Source: Cherax quadricarinatus
Taxonomy: Eukaryota; Arthropoda; Malacostraca; Decapoda; Parastacidae
DNA length: 64,000 bases
Reading direction: 5' to 3'
Assembly (NCBI RefSeq): GCF_038502225.1
Contig: NC_091325.1
Location: 27,840,424-27,904,423, forward strand
Position 1 is the stretch's first letter; every line of letters begins with the position of its first letter. Positions 22,668-33,282 of this stretch are shown here, one piece after another. The notes beneath the pieces were generated by a model that did no database searches, had not been told where the DNA came from, and saw only the letters and a program-made list of their open reading frames with translations. The translations under genes and the position numbers were made by a program.

Positions 22668-24205
22668 ATGCTGTCGAATCGTGTGAAAATCAAGCCTGTG
22701 AATGGTGCAATAAATGACTCCTCGAAGTTAGCTTTAGCTACCGTCGTTAGGACCTGCCTGCAGGTCAAATTTACGGCAATCCACTCTCTGAAAGACTCCT
22801 TCATTGTCGTCTGCACAGATGACACGGAAGCACTAAAACTAATGGACGACTCTTCAATCAGGACCCTACAGACACAACAATTCACTCTATCCCCGTCTCC
22901 ATTCTTGAAGTCGAAACGTTCGGTCTTTGTGAAAAGACTTGACAATATCGTCACCTCTCTCTCTACTGAAGCACTGAAGACATCTATTGAGGAACAAAAC
23001 ACGTGGGCCTCGGTAGACAGCATCTCAAAGATCCCCAACGCCACATCAATGCTAAAGATTACATTCTCAGACATCTCCATGGCTGCCCAAGCTCTCTCTG
23101 ACGGTCTGGCCATCTCATATTACCACATTAACCCAAGTCATATAGAACAAGAACGTTTCACATACATCTCCCACTGCTGGACCTGCTACTCCTATAATCA
23201 CACCACCAAGGACTGCCCCATCAAGAATAAGAAGTTTTGTTCAAAATGTGGGAATGATGGACACGATTTCAGATCCTGCACCATTACTACAACACCAACA
23301 TGTCTTAACTGCAAGGGTAATCATCATACCCTTGCAGCTAAGTGCCCACTCAGGAAAGAAATCATATTGAAGAAAACTAAAGTTCTGAGAAAACCTCCAA
23401 TTCACCGACATATGCTGAAATAACCAAACCACAAACCGACGCCATCAAGACTCTACACGCTAATCTACAGGCACCATCGCCCAGCAACTCCCTCTCTCCA
23501 CTCCCCGACGGTGCTCCTTCCAAGGTGCTGTACTGCATGGTGTATGCACACCTTGCAAACGCAGCAAGCCCCGGCACTTTCAACACCACTATTAACGAAC
23601 TATTCCGTCTGAACAACATGCCTGCCTTCAATTTTCCGGAATCCACACCTTCAGAAGACATCCTCAAGATCCTTCCCAACGTCCTGAACTTTACTGCACC
23701 TACAGACCTGTCTCCTGCCCAAGCAACTGCTCCTGTAACTTCTATAACCACTTCCACCGCTGACAACGTTGATCAAGTTGCCTCAACCACCGCCTCCCAC
23801 CTCTCCCAGCCTGCTGTTACACAACCATTGCACCTCACAGCTGCTCCTGTCGAACCCCAGTCACCTGCTACCACCATTGTAGATTCTCCCAGTGAATCCA
23901 CTCCAGAAGAGGAAGATAACGACGACTCCAGTAAACCCTCATGGGAAAACCTTACCTTTTACACTTCTCCTTCAAATACTGACACCATGACCTGTACTGA
24001 ACTCTACAAAAGCCTCGGTGCTGGAACAGTCAAGTATGCATGTGAATCACCGCTTCACTTCACACTCACCCAAGTTCTTGAGTTCATCAAGCCTCTACGT
24101 TTCACCTTCAGCAACAAGGCTAAATTATACCACCTATCTAGAAGCAGCTTCAAAAAGTTTGAAAATGGCTCCATTGCTAACCTGCCTCCTCAGTTACTCC
24201 TATAA
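22668..24205 (+). pseudogene. Gag-like protein with three CCHC knuckles (LINE ORF1 type), one frameshift
   Basis: An ATG-started frame of 251 codons continues after one frame change near 23398 to the TAA at 24205, so the ancestral protein was roughly 510 residues. Three consecutive knuckles are visible at about residues 170-235: CWTCYSYNHTTKDC, CSKCGNDGHDFRSC and CLNCKGNHHTLAAKC. Such tandem knuckles are typical of ORF1 of Jockey/I-type LINEs, which package RNA. The second half is Pro/Ser/Thr-rich, with an acidic stretch (EEEDNDDSSK near 23915). No ORF2 follows; instead the element ends in a hammerhead-type terminus. The Jockey-like LINE at 50788-53929 may be related, but there is no overlapping sequence with which to test that. 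Confidence 0.7.
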
Positions 24206-24593
24206 CTCCCATATGTGTTCTACCCTCTGATGTGACCTAGCCTGCTGCCAGCTACTCAAGATTCAAGACTTCAACTACAACAAGTTCAATGCAACAGTCC
24301 CTGCTATTCCTGTTCTCAAGTCTGCCCCACGATCGCCTTAGCTGCTGGGTTAAGCCCTGGCTCTATTTCTCTTACTAAGAACACTCCTCTCCAGAGCTGT
24401 TCTTCATCTGTCCCGTCTTCCCCGCTCATCCCATTGGGATCTTACCTAAACTTGTTTGCTTTGCTTGCTTTGTCTTTGCTTCAGATTCTCCTCCACCACG
24501 ATGCTGTGAACACTAACTCCAAGGCCGAGGGACTGATTACCTCATCTTTTGTATATAGTTCTACTGTCTTCCTATTATGCCCTAGAATCTGTA

Positions 24594-24622
24594 TTGATAA
24601 AGCCACTGGATGGCGAAACGTC
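24594..24622 (+). ncRNA. Degenerate hammerhead-like core
   Basis: TTGATAA, stem GCCA-CTGGA-TGGC, then GAAACGTCT, followed by ACTACAATAAAGAT. It belongs to the same subfamily as 17971-17999. Confidence 0.3.
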
Positions 24623-24807
24623 TACTACAATAAAGATATCCAGATGTTGCACATGTGTCTTAACTTTCACATGCTACCAAACGTAGTTCATTAATTTTAT
24701 TTCTTGCACTTCGACTGTTAGCATAAAATACCATCATATGTTTTTTCTTCTGCACATTTTTCCTATTCATCTTTGTTTTTACACAATTTCTGAAATTATC
24801 ATTACCC

Positions 24808-25575
24808 AGACGTGCCCCCATTCTGATTTCTCCCCATTTATGCAAACTCTCTGCTGTCTATTTGTCAGCGATGCCTCTACTCAGGAAAAAATTTCTCCTC
24901 CTATTCCGTGTACCTTAATTAAGTTTCCTCAATAGCCTCTGGTGTGGAACTCTATCGAAAGCCTTACAGAAGTCCATATACACAATATCATATTCATTAC
25001 CATGATCTACCTCCTCAGACACCTTAGTGAAAAAAAGTTAATAAATTCGTAAGACAGGAATGCCCCTTTGCAAAACCGTGTTGAGATTCATTAATCAATC
25101 TGTGCCTATCAAGATGGCTACGAATTGCTTCGGCAGTTATTGATTCCATAAATTTTCCCACTATGGAGGTAAGGCTTATTGGTCTATAGTTCGAAGCCAA
25201 GGACCTCTCACCTGCCTTGTAAATAAGTGTTACATTTGCCATTTTCCACTTACCAGGCACTATGCCATATTGTAGTGATATGTTGAAAAGATAAGTCAAA
25301 TGTATGCTAAGTTTCTCTTTACATTCCTTTAACACCCTTGCAAACAGTTCATCAGGATCTGGGGATTTGTTAGGTTTTAGTTTCTCTATTTGTCTGAGGA
25401 CCATGTCACCAGTTTCTGCAATTGTGCATGTTTATTATCGTCCTGTTCTACATAATCTATTATTTCAGGAATTTCGCTAGTACTTTTCTGGGTAAAAACT
25501 GAGAGGAAGTAGGTATAGAAAATTTCACACATATCCTTATCACTGTCAGTTATCTGACCTGAGCTACTCAGGTCA
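24808..25575 (-). pseudogene. CR1-D ORF2, central RT part
   Basis: The RT thumb and palm of CR1-D read in the minus direction: QIEKLKPNKSPDPDELFARV near 25370, GKWKMANVTLIYKAG near 25240, [19 protein letters not shown] near 25180 and NESQHGFAKGHSCL near 25080. A TAA-type break and a frame change occur near 25030 and 25405. Upstream it is cut by the CR1-B/C pair, and downstream by CR1-A. Confidence 0.75.
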
Positions 25576-26660
25576 AATAAGAACATAAGAACATAAGAAA
25601 GGAGGAACACTGCAACAGGCCTGTTGGCCCATACTAGGCAGGTCCTTTACAATTCATCCCACTAGCAAAACATTTACCCAACCCAATTTTCAATGCCAAT
25701 CAAGAAACAAGCTCCGATGTGCAAGTCCCACTCAAATCCAACCCCTCCCACTCATGTACTTATCCAACCTAAATTTGAAACTACCCAAAGTCGTAGCCTC
25801 AATAACCCAACTAGGTAGACTGTTCCACTCATCAACTACCCTATTTCCAAACCAATACTTTCCTATGTCCTTTCTAAATCTAAACTTATCTAATTTAAAT
25901 CCATTACTGCGGGTTCTCTCTTGGAGAGATATCCTCAAGACCTTGTTAATATCCCCTTTATTAATACCTATCTTCCACTTATACACTTCGATCAGGTCTC
26001 CCCTCATTCTTCGTCTAACAAGTGAATGTAACTTAAGAGTCTTCAATCTTTCCTCATAAGGAAGATTTCTAATGCTATGTATTAATTTAGTCATCCTACG
26101 CTGAATGTTTTCTAACGAATTTATGTCCATTCTGTAATATGGAGACCAGAATTGAGCTGCATAATCTAGGTGAGGCCTTACTAATGATGTATAAAGCTGC
26201 AGTATGACCTCTGGACTTCTGTTGCTTACACTTCTTGATATAAATCCCAGTAATCTATTTGCCTTATTACGTACGCTTAGGCATTGCTGTCTTGGTTTAA
26301 GGTTGCTGCTTACCATAACCCCCAAGTCCTTTTCGCAATCTGTATGGCTAAGTTCTACATTATTTAACTTATAAGTGCTAGGGTTATGGACACTCCCGAG
26401 CTTCAGAACCTTGCATTTATCTACATTGAACTGCATCTGCCACTTTTCTGACCAAGAGTAGAGTTTGTCTAAATCCTCCTGAAGTTCCATAACATCTACG
26501 TTTGAATCAATTATCCTACCTATCTTCGTGTCATCGGCGAATTTGCTCATATCACTAGCAATTCCTTCATCAAGATCATTGATTGAACATTAAAATGGTA
26601 TAAAATACCGACAGGTTGTTAGGTAAGACACATATGCAACAGTTAGGTATCTTTATTATG

Positions 26661-26692
26661 AAACGTTTCGCCTACACAGTAGGCTTCTTCAG
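26661..26692 (-). ncRNA. Hammerhead-ribozyme-like core
   Basis: CTGAAGA, GCCTAC-TGT-GTAGGC, GAAACGTTT on the minus strand, in the left arm of the dimer. Confidence 0.5.
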
Positions 26693-27336
26693 TCAAGTAC
26701 AGAGAAGTTGATAGAAGCAGAAGATACTTGAAGACGATGTAATCAGTCCATCACCCTTAAAGTTTTGAGGTGGTCAGTCCCTCAGTCTGGAGAAGAGCAT
26801 TGTTCCATAGTATGAAACAATATGGAGATGAAGTGACAGGATGGAGCTTTTTATAGCGCCAAGAGGTGAGACGTAGGCCACTAGGAGAGGTAAGAACTCA
26901 GATGTTGAGAGGTCAGGTCCCTCTCAAATCCAGCCGCTCTCACTAGTGGAAGTTGTCGAAGTTGATTGCAGGTCTGTACCAAGATACTCTTGTGTTGCAG
27001 TGTCTGACAGATTGAACATTAAAATGGTATAAAATACAAGGGTATCTTGGTACAGACCTGCAATCAACTTCGACAACTTCCACTAGCGAGAGCGGCTGGA
27101 TTTGAGAGGGACCTGACCTCTCAACATCTGAGTTCTTACCTCTCCTAGTGGCCTACGTCTCACCTCTTGGCGCTATAAAAAGCTCCATCCTGTCACTTCA
27201 TCTCCATATTGTTTCATACTATGGAACAATGCTCTTCTCCAGACTGAGGGACTGACCACCTCAAAACTTTAAGGGTGATGGACTGATTACATCGTCTTCA
27301 AGTATCTTCTGCTTCTATCAACTTCTCTGTACTTGA

Positions 27337-27368
27337 CTGAAGAAGCCTACTGTGTAGGCGAAACGTTT
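27337..27368 (+). ncRNA. Hammerhead-ribozyme-like core
   Basis: CTGAAGA, GCCTAC-TGT-GTAGGC, GAAACGTTT, in the right arm, followed by CATAATAAAGATACC. Confidence 0.5.
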
Positions 27369-29519
27369 CATAATAAAGATACCTAACTGTTGCATATGTG
27401 TCTTACCTAACAAGATCATTGATATATATTATAAACAACAACGGGCCCAAGACTGATCCCTGTGGAACGCCACTTGTTACTGATCCCCACTCGGATTTAA
27501 CCCCATTTATGGACACTCTCTGCTTCCTGTCTGTGAGCCATGACTCGATCCACGAGAGCACCCTTCCCCCAATGCCATGAGGTGCTACTTTCTTCAACAG
27601 TCTTTGGTGCGGAACTCTATCAAATGCCTTACTAAAATCTAAGTAAACAATATCAAATTCTTTATCGTGGTCAACAGCCTCAAAAGTTTTACTGAAGAAA
27701 GTTAATAAATTAGTTATACAAGACCGGCCTCTTGTGAATCCATGCTGAGTATCATTAATCAAGCTATGCTTATCGAGATGACTTCTTATAACCTCAGCTA
27801 TAATTGACTCTAGCAACTTGCCTACAATTGAGGTCAGGCTTATTGGGCGGTAATTTGACGGTAACGACTTGTCCCCTGTTTTAAAAATAGGAATTACATT
27901 AGCCATCTTCCACATATCAGACGCTACACCTGTTTGAAGAGATAAATTAAAAATATTAGTTAATGGTTCACAGACTTCCATTTTGCATTCCTTAAGAACC
28001 CTTGAAAAAACCTCATCAGGACCCGGTGACTTATTTTGCTTCAGTCGGTCTATCTGCTTCACAACCATTTCACTAGTGACTGTGATGTTACATAATTTAT
28101 CTTCTTCTGATCCACTATAAAAATTAATTACCGGAATATTATTAGTGTCTTCCTGTGTAAAAACCGAGAGAAAATAATTATTTAAAATCGAGCACATTTC
28201 ATTCTCTTTGTCAGTAAGATGCCCATAGTTATTTTTAAGGGGACCTATCTTATCTCTGACTTTTGTTCTATATACCTGGAAAAAACTTTTTGGATTAGTT
28301 TTAGAATCCCTAGCAACTTTAATTTCATAGTCCCTTTTAGCTTTTCTTATCCCCTTTTTAATGTCCCTCTTAATGTCAATATACTGATTCATAAGATGAC
28401 CCTCGCCTCTTTTGATACGCCTATAAATTCCTTTCTTATGCCCTAGTAGATATTTCAGCCTATTCATCCATTTAGGGTCATTTCTATTTGATCTAATTTC
28501 CTTATAAGGGATAAACGTTCTTTGAGCAGCATGTATTGTGTTCAGAAAACTGTCATATTGATAGCTCTCTTCGTTACCCCAGTCAACAGATGATAAGTGT
28601 TCTCTAAGCCCATCGTAATCTGCTAAGCGAAAATCTGGGACTGTTACTGAGTTATCCCTACTATCATACTTCCATTCAATTCTAAATGTAATTGATTTGT
28701 GGTCGCTAGCACCCAGTTCCTCTGAAACTTCTAAATTATTAACAAGGGATTCATTGTTTGCCAGAACTAAGTCAAGCAGGTTATTTCCCCTTGTAAGTTC
28801 TGTCACAAACTGCTTCAAAAAACAATCCTGAACTACTTCTAAGAAATCGTATGATTCTAAATTCCCAGTCAAGAAATTCCAATCAATATGACTAAAGTTA
28901 AAGTCTCCTAGAATTACTACATTATCGTGCCTTGTGGCCCTAACAATTTCCTCCCATAGTAGTCTCCCTTGGTCCCTATCTAAATTTGGGGGACGGTATA
29001 TCACACCTAAAATTAATTTTTCATGCCCCTCTGAAAATTCTATCCAAACAGACTCTGTATGTGTTACTTCAGACTTAATACCCGTTTTTATGCAACAGTT
29101 CAAGCGATCTCGGACATACAATGCCACCCCACACCCCTTCCCGATACTTCTATATACTTGGAACAATTTAAAACCCTGAATGTGACATTCTGCAGGCATG
29201 TCCCGACTTTTTGAATTAAACCACGTCTCAGTAATGGCAAATACATCTATGTTACCTGCACTAGCAACTAGTCTCAACTCGTCCATCTTATTCCTAGCAC
29301 TGCGACTATTTGTGTAATAAATTTTTAATGACCCTCCACTCTCTTTACCCTTCCTGCTCCTTTCTGTTATTCCACTAAACTTATTACTGTCCTTGTCAAT
29401 TAGTGCCACTGGCTTTCCAATATCCACCTCATTTTGCCTATTACTAGTTCTCCTAGTACTCATGTTACTACCCTGTGACTTCACAGTTTTCCCGCAAAAA
29501 CCCATACCACTAACTATTC

Positions 29520-30485
29520 CTAGTTTAAAGACCTAACAGCTCCCTCCACTGTGTTGGCCAGTGCTCCCACCCCACACCTAGATAAGTGAACCCCATCCCT
29601 GGCATACATGTCATTTCTGCCATAGAAGAGGTCCCAGTTGTCAATGAATGTTACTGCATTTTCCTTACAGTACTTGTCCAGCCAGCAATTGACACCAATT
29701 GCTCTGGACAACCATTCATTTCCAACTCCTCTCCTTGGCAAAATGCCACATATGACAGGTTTCCCACCCTTCCTCCTAATTATCTCAATTGCTGACCTAT
29801 ACCTGCTAATCAGGTCCTCACTCCTACGTCTGCCAACATCGTTGCCTCCAGCACTGAGACAGATAATAGGATTGCTCCCATTACCTCTCATGATGTCATC
29901 CAGACGGCTAACAATATCCTTCATCCCAGCCCCAGGAAAACACACTCTCTGCCTCCTACTCCTATCCTTCAAGCAGAATGCCCTATCCATGTACCTAATC
30001 TGGCTATCCCCAACAACAACAATGTTTTTACCTTCCTTGGCGTCGTCCGTCGTGATGCTCCGAGTAGTCGACTCACATTCGCCAGGTAGCATTACACCAC
30101 TTGTAGAATTCGTCAAGACGTTCTCGATGGTCTTCGTTGGGGTTTCTAGGGATGTCTTACTCACGTCTGCCAATGCTTCTTTGGTGCTCGTTGTGGCATT
30201 CCCAGCAGAACACTCACACTCGTCAGGTAGCACCGAGAATGAGTTGGAAGTTTCCACGGTAGTCTTCTGGTTTCTCGTTGTTTCCGCCTCTCCAACCGTT
30301 TTCTTGATCTTCAGCTTGGTTCCATGTTGCCCGGCCACTGACCAAGCTCCCCTCTTAACCTGGGGACTCACAACAGAAGGATTACTACGAATCCTCTTGT
30401 TCTCCTCCGTTAATCGCCGTATCTCCATCTTAGCAACTCTGAGCTCCTCTCTCAGCTGCTGGTAAAGTTGCTCAAGAGAGGGCAT
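29520..30485 (-). CDS. CR1-B ORF1 with coiled coil and SGNH-type esterase domain
   Basis: An intact 321-codon frame starts at ATG in the 5' part of CR1-B and ends 14 bp before ORF2. Residues 1-35 form a likely coiled coil ([20 protein letters not shown]). From about residue 150 an SGNH/GDSL hydrolase fold is recognisable: [13 protein letters not shown] (block I with the nucleophile Ser), LSAGGNDV (block III) and DGVHLSRCG (block V with the Asp-His pair). Esterase-type ORF1 proteins are known for CR1 elements, where they may help ribonucleoprotein or membrane interactions. All catalytic blocks are present. The same gene is broken in CR1-C, CR1-D and CR1-E. Confidence 0.85.
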   Translation of the reverse strand: MPSLEQLYQQLREELRVAKMEIRRLTEENKRIRSNPSVVSPQVKRGAWSVAGQHGTKLKIKKTVGEAETTRNQKTTVETSNSFSVLPDECECSAGNATTSTKEALADVSKTSLETPTKTIENVLTNSTSGVMLPGECESTTRSITTDDAKEGKNIVVVGDSQIRYMDRAFCLKDRSRRQRVCFPGAGMKDIVSRLDDIMRGNGSNPIICLSAGGNDVGRRRSEDLISRYRSAIEIIRRKGGKPVICGILPRRGVGNEWLSRAIGVNCWLDKYCKENAVTFIDNWDLFYGRNDMYARDGVHLSRCGVGALANTVEGAVRSLN

Positions 30486-30597
30486 CCTGGTACAGATTCA
30501 CAGAGAGCACACAAACAGGTCTTCACAGAGCTAAGTACACGTCACCACTGTGCTAAGTACACGTCACTACTGAGTGCTAAGTACACGTACACCTATC
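30486..30597 (-). other. CR1-B 5' leader with GCTAAGTACACGTCAC repeats
   Basis: Three copies of CTAAGTACACGT lie between the ORF1 start and the joint with CR1-C. This is the likely internal promoter or leader of the element, with no coding capacity. Confidence 0.5.
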
Positions 30598-30603
30598 TTC
30601 CAG

Positions 30604-33268
30604 TTATACACTTCGATCAAGTGAATGTAACTTAAGAGTCTTCAATCTTTCTTCATAAGGAAGATTTCTAATGCTATATATTAATTTAGTCATCCTACGC
30701 TGAATGTTTTCTAACGAATTTATATCCATTCTGTAATATGGAGACCAGAATTGAGCTGCATAATCTAGGTGAGGCCTTACCAATGATGTATAAAGCTGCA
30801 GTATGACCTCTGGACTTCCGTTGCTTACACTTCTTGATATAAATCCCAGTAATCTATTTGCCTTATTACGTACACTTAGGCATAGCTGTCTTGGTTTAAG
30901 GTTGCTGCTTACCATAACCCCCAAGTCCTTTTCGCAATCTGTATGGCTAACTTCTACATTATTTAACTTATAAGTGCTAGGGTTATGGACACTCCCGAGC
31001 TTCAGAACCTTGCATTTGTCTACATTGAACTGCATCTGCCACTTTTCTGACCAAGAGTAGAGTTTGTCTAAATCCTCCTGAAGTTCCCTAACATCTACGT
31101 TTGAATCAATTATCCTACCTATCTTCGTGTCATCGGCGAATTTGCTCATATCACTAGTAATTCCTTCATCAAGATCATTGATATATATTATAAACAACAA
31201 CGGGCCCAAGACTGATCCCTGTGGAACGCCACTTGTTACTGATCCCCACTTGGATTTAACCCCATTTATGGACACTCTCTGCTTCCTGTCTGTGAGCCAT
31301 GATTCGATCCACGAGAGCACCCTTCCCCCAATGCCATGAGCTGCTACTTTCTTCAACAGTCTTTGGTGCGGAACTCTATCAAATGCCTTACTAAAATCTA
31401 AGTAAATAATATCAAATTCTTTATCGTGGTCAACAGCCTCAAAAGCTTTACTGAAGAAAGTTAATAAATTAGTTAGACATGACCGGCCTCTTGTGAATCC
31501 ATGCTGAGTATCATTAATCAAGCTATGCTTATCGAGATGGCTTCTTATAATCTGAGCTATAATTGACTCTAGTAATTTGCCTACAATTGAGGTCAGGCTT
31601 ATTGGGCGGTAATTTGACGGTAACGACTTGTCCCCTGTTTTAAAAATAGGAATTACATTAGCCATCTTCCACATATCAGACACTACACCTGTTTGAAGAG
31701 ATAAATTAAAAATATTAGTTAATGGTTCACAGACTTCCATTTTGCATTCCTTAAGAACCCTTGAAAAAACCTCATCAGGACCCGGTGACTTATTTTGCTT
31801 CAGTCGGTCTATCTGCTTCACAACCATTTCACTAGTGACTGTGATGTTACATAATTTATCTTCTTCTGGCCCACTATAAAAATTAATTACCGGAATATTA
31901 TTAGTGTCTTCCTGTGTAAAAACCGAGAGAAAATAATTATTTAAAATCGAGCACATTTCATTCTCTTTGTCAGTAAGATGCCCATAGTTATTTTTAAGGG
32001 GACCTATCTTATCTCTAACTTTTGTTCTATATATCTGAAAAAAACTTTTTGGGTTAGTTTTAGAATCCCTAGCAACTTTAATTTCATAGTCCCTTTTAGC
32101 TTTTCTTATCCCCTTTTTAATGTCCCTCTTAATGTCAATATACTGATTCATAAGATGACCCTCGCCTCTTTTGATACGCCTATAAATTCCTTTCTTATGC
32201 CCTAGTAGATATTTCAGCCTATTATTCATTCATTTTGGGTCATTTCTATTTGATCTAATTTCTTTGTAAGGGATAAACGTTCTTTGAGCAGCATGTATTG
32301 TGTTCAGAAAACTGTCATATTGATAGCTCTCTTCGTTACCCCAGTCAACAGATGATAAGTGTTCTCTAAGCCCATCGTAATCTGCTAAGCGAAAATCTGG
32401 AACTGTTACTGAGTTATCCCTACTATCATACTTCCATTCAATGCTAAATGTAATTGATTTGTGGTCGCTAGCACCCAGTTCCTCTGAAACTTCTAAATTA
32501 TTAACAAGGGATTCGTTGTTTGCCAGAACTAAGTCAAGCAGGTTATTACCCCTTGTAGGTTCTGTCACAAACTGCTTCAAAAAACAATCCTGAACTACTT
32601 CTAAGAAGTCGTATGATTCTAAATTCCCAGTCAAGAAATTCCAATCAATATGACTAAAGTTAAAGTCTCCTAGAATTACTACATTATCGTGCCTTGTGGC
32701 CCTAACAATTTCCTCCCATAGTAGTCTCCCCTGGTCCCTATCTAAATTTGGGGGACGGTATATCACACCTAAAATTAATTTTTTCATGCCCCTCTGAAAA
32801 TTCTATCCAAACAGACTCTGTATGTGTTACTTCAGACTTAATACCCGTTTTTATGCAACAGTTCAAGCGATTTCGGACATACAATGCCACCCCACCCCCC
32901 TTTCCGACACTTCTATCTACTTGGAACAATTAAAAACCCTGGATGTGACATTCTGCAGGCATGTCCCGACTTTTTGAATTAAACCACGTCTCAGTAATGG
33001 CAAATACATCTATGTTACCTGCACTAGCAACTAGTCTCAACTCGTCCATCTTATTCCTAGCACTGCGACTATTTGTGTAATAAATATTTAAAGACCCTCC
33101 TCTCTCTTTACCCATCCTGCTCCTTTCTGTTTTTCCACTAAACCTATTACTGACGTTGTCAATTAGTGCCACTGGCTTTCCAATATCCACCTCATTTTGC
33201 CTATTACTAGTTCTCCTAGTACTCATATTACTACCCTGTGACTTCACAGTTTTCCCGCAAAAACCCAT
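30604..33268 (-). pseudogene. CR1-C ORF2, broken by frameshifts
   Basis: All endonuclease and RT motifs of CR1-B are present, including FADDTKIGR near 31130 and [19 protein letters not shown] near 31210. Frame breaks occur near 32929, 32787 and 32229 (extra or missing bases, for example an extra ATT near 32225 and an extra T near 32783). The end of the frame is replaced after LKTLKLHSLD. It shows the empty target site of the insertion found in CR1-B. Confidence 0.8.
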
Positions 33269-33282
33269 ACCACTAACTATTC

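Larger units (their letters stand above)
22473..24667 (+). mobile_element. 2.2-kb element: gag-like frame plus hammerhead-type 3' end
   Basis: This insertion in CR1-A is flanked by the 7-bp duplication CACATGC (22466-22472 and 24668-24674). Its left part has a TATA box and a gag-like coding region with three zinc knuckles. Its right end (about 24520-24667) is the hammerhead-type terminus ACTGATTACCTCATC...GCCACTGGATGGCGAAACGTC...AATAAAGATATCC...TGTGTCTTAAC. Because both parts lie between one pair of duplications, they probably arrived in one event. No RT, integrase or transposase is present. Confidence 0.65.
19153..24750 (-). pseudogene. CR1-A ORF2 (endonuclease and RT), interrupted
   Basis: The endonuclease begins near 24740 ([17 protein letters not shown]) and resumes at 22465 with the TETWYDL region, GGGVALYVRENINCCIKTG near 22330 and [13 protein letters not shown] near 21600. 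[10 protein letters not shown] follows near 21390. RT blocks are [18 protein letters not shown] near 20490, [19 protein letters not shown] near 20280 and [19 protein letters not shown] near 20100. The C-terminal RPHLDYAAQFWPPYY is near 19580. When the 495-bp insertion plus its 13-bp duplication is disregarded, the frame runs on across that site. A TAG near 19922 (where the relative CR1-B has an Asn codon) and the other insertions inactivate it. Confidence 0.8.
19019..24807 (-). mobile_element. CR1-like LINE, copy A, inserted in CR1-D
   Basis: Minus-strand CR1 with a 3' tail of AACATAAG repeats at about 19019-19045, the conserved AGAAGGCCTACTGGCCCATAC block, and a truncated 5' end just before the endonuclease. 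It interrupts CR1-D between GACCCATGTGG and GACGTGCC, where CR1-E is continuous; a few bases of CR1-D were lost. Three later insertions are nested in it: 19966-20031, 21721-22215 and 22473-24667. Confidence 0.75.
26584..27410. mobile_element. Hammerhead-bearing element, long inverted dimer
   Basis: Insertion in CR1-B flanked by a 13-bp duplication, CAAGATCATTGAT, at 26571-26583 and 27411-27423; CR1-C has the empty site near 31172. After a 36-bp end block come arms of 375 bp each, 26618-26992 and 27037-27411, around a 44-bp spacer that repeats part of the end block. One base of the right arm overlaps the duplication. Only a handful of mismatches are visible. Confidence 0.85.
25732..29505 (-). 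pseudogene. CR1-B ORF2 (APE endonuclease and RT), intact except for one insertion
   Basis: Endonuclease motifs: [20 protein letters not shown] near 29310, FAITETWF near 29240, [14 protein letters not shown] near 28890, LLDLVLANN near 28770 and SDHKSITF near 28695. RT motifs: [18 protein letters not shown] near 27840, [19 protein letters not shown] near 27630, [19 protein letters not shown] near 27450, then FADDTKIGR near 26530 and RPHLDYAAQFWSPYY near 26160. The 827-bp insertion and its 13-bp duplication together are 840 bp, a multiple of three. Before that event the frame would have been continuous for 977 codons with no stop. It is the least damaged CR1 here and so probably a recent arrival. 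Confidence 0.85.
25576..30597 (-). mobile_element. CR1-like LINE, copy B, complete
   Basis: A complete CR1: 5' leader with short repeats (30486-30597), ORF1 (29520-30485), ORF2 (25732-29505), and a 3' end with the conserved AACAGGCCTGTTGGCCCATAC block and AAGAACAT repeats at 25576-25600. It is inserted in CR1-D, where imperfect CCTGAG...CTCAGG sequences lie on both outer sides (25557-25575 and 34283-34300). Only one later insertion, 26584-27410, breaks it. Confidence 0.8.

Noticed and set aside
22668..24205. Host CCHC zinc-finger gene
   Set aside because: It lies between target duplications inside CR1-A and has the knuckle arrangement of LINE ORF1 proteins.
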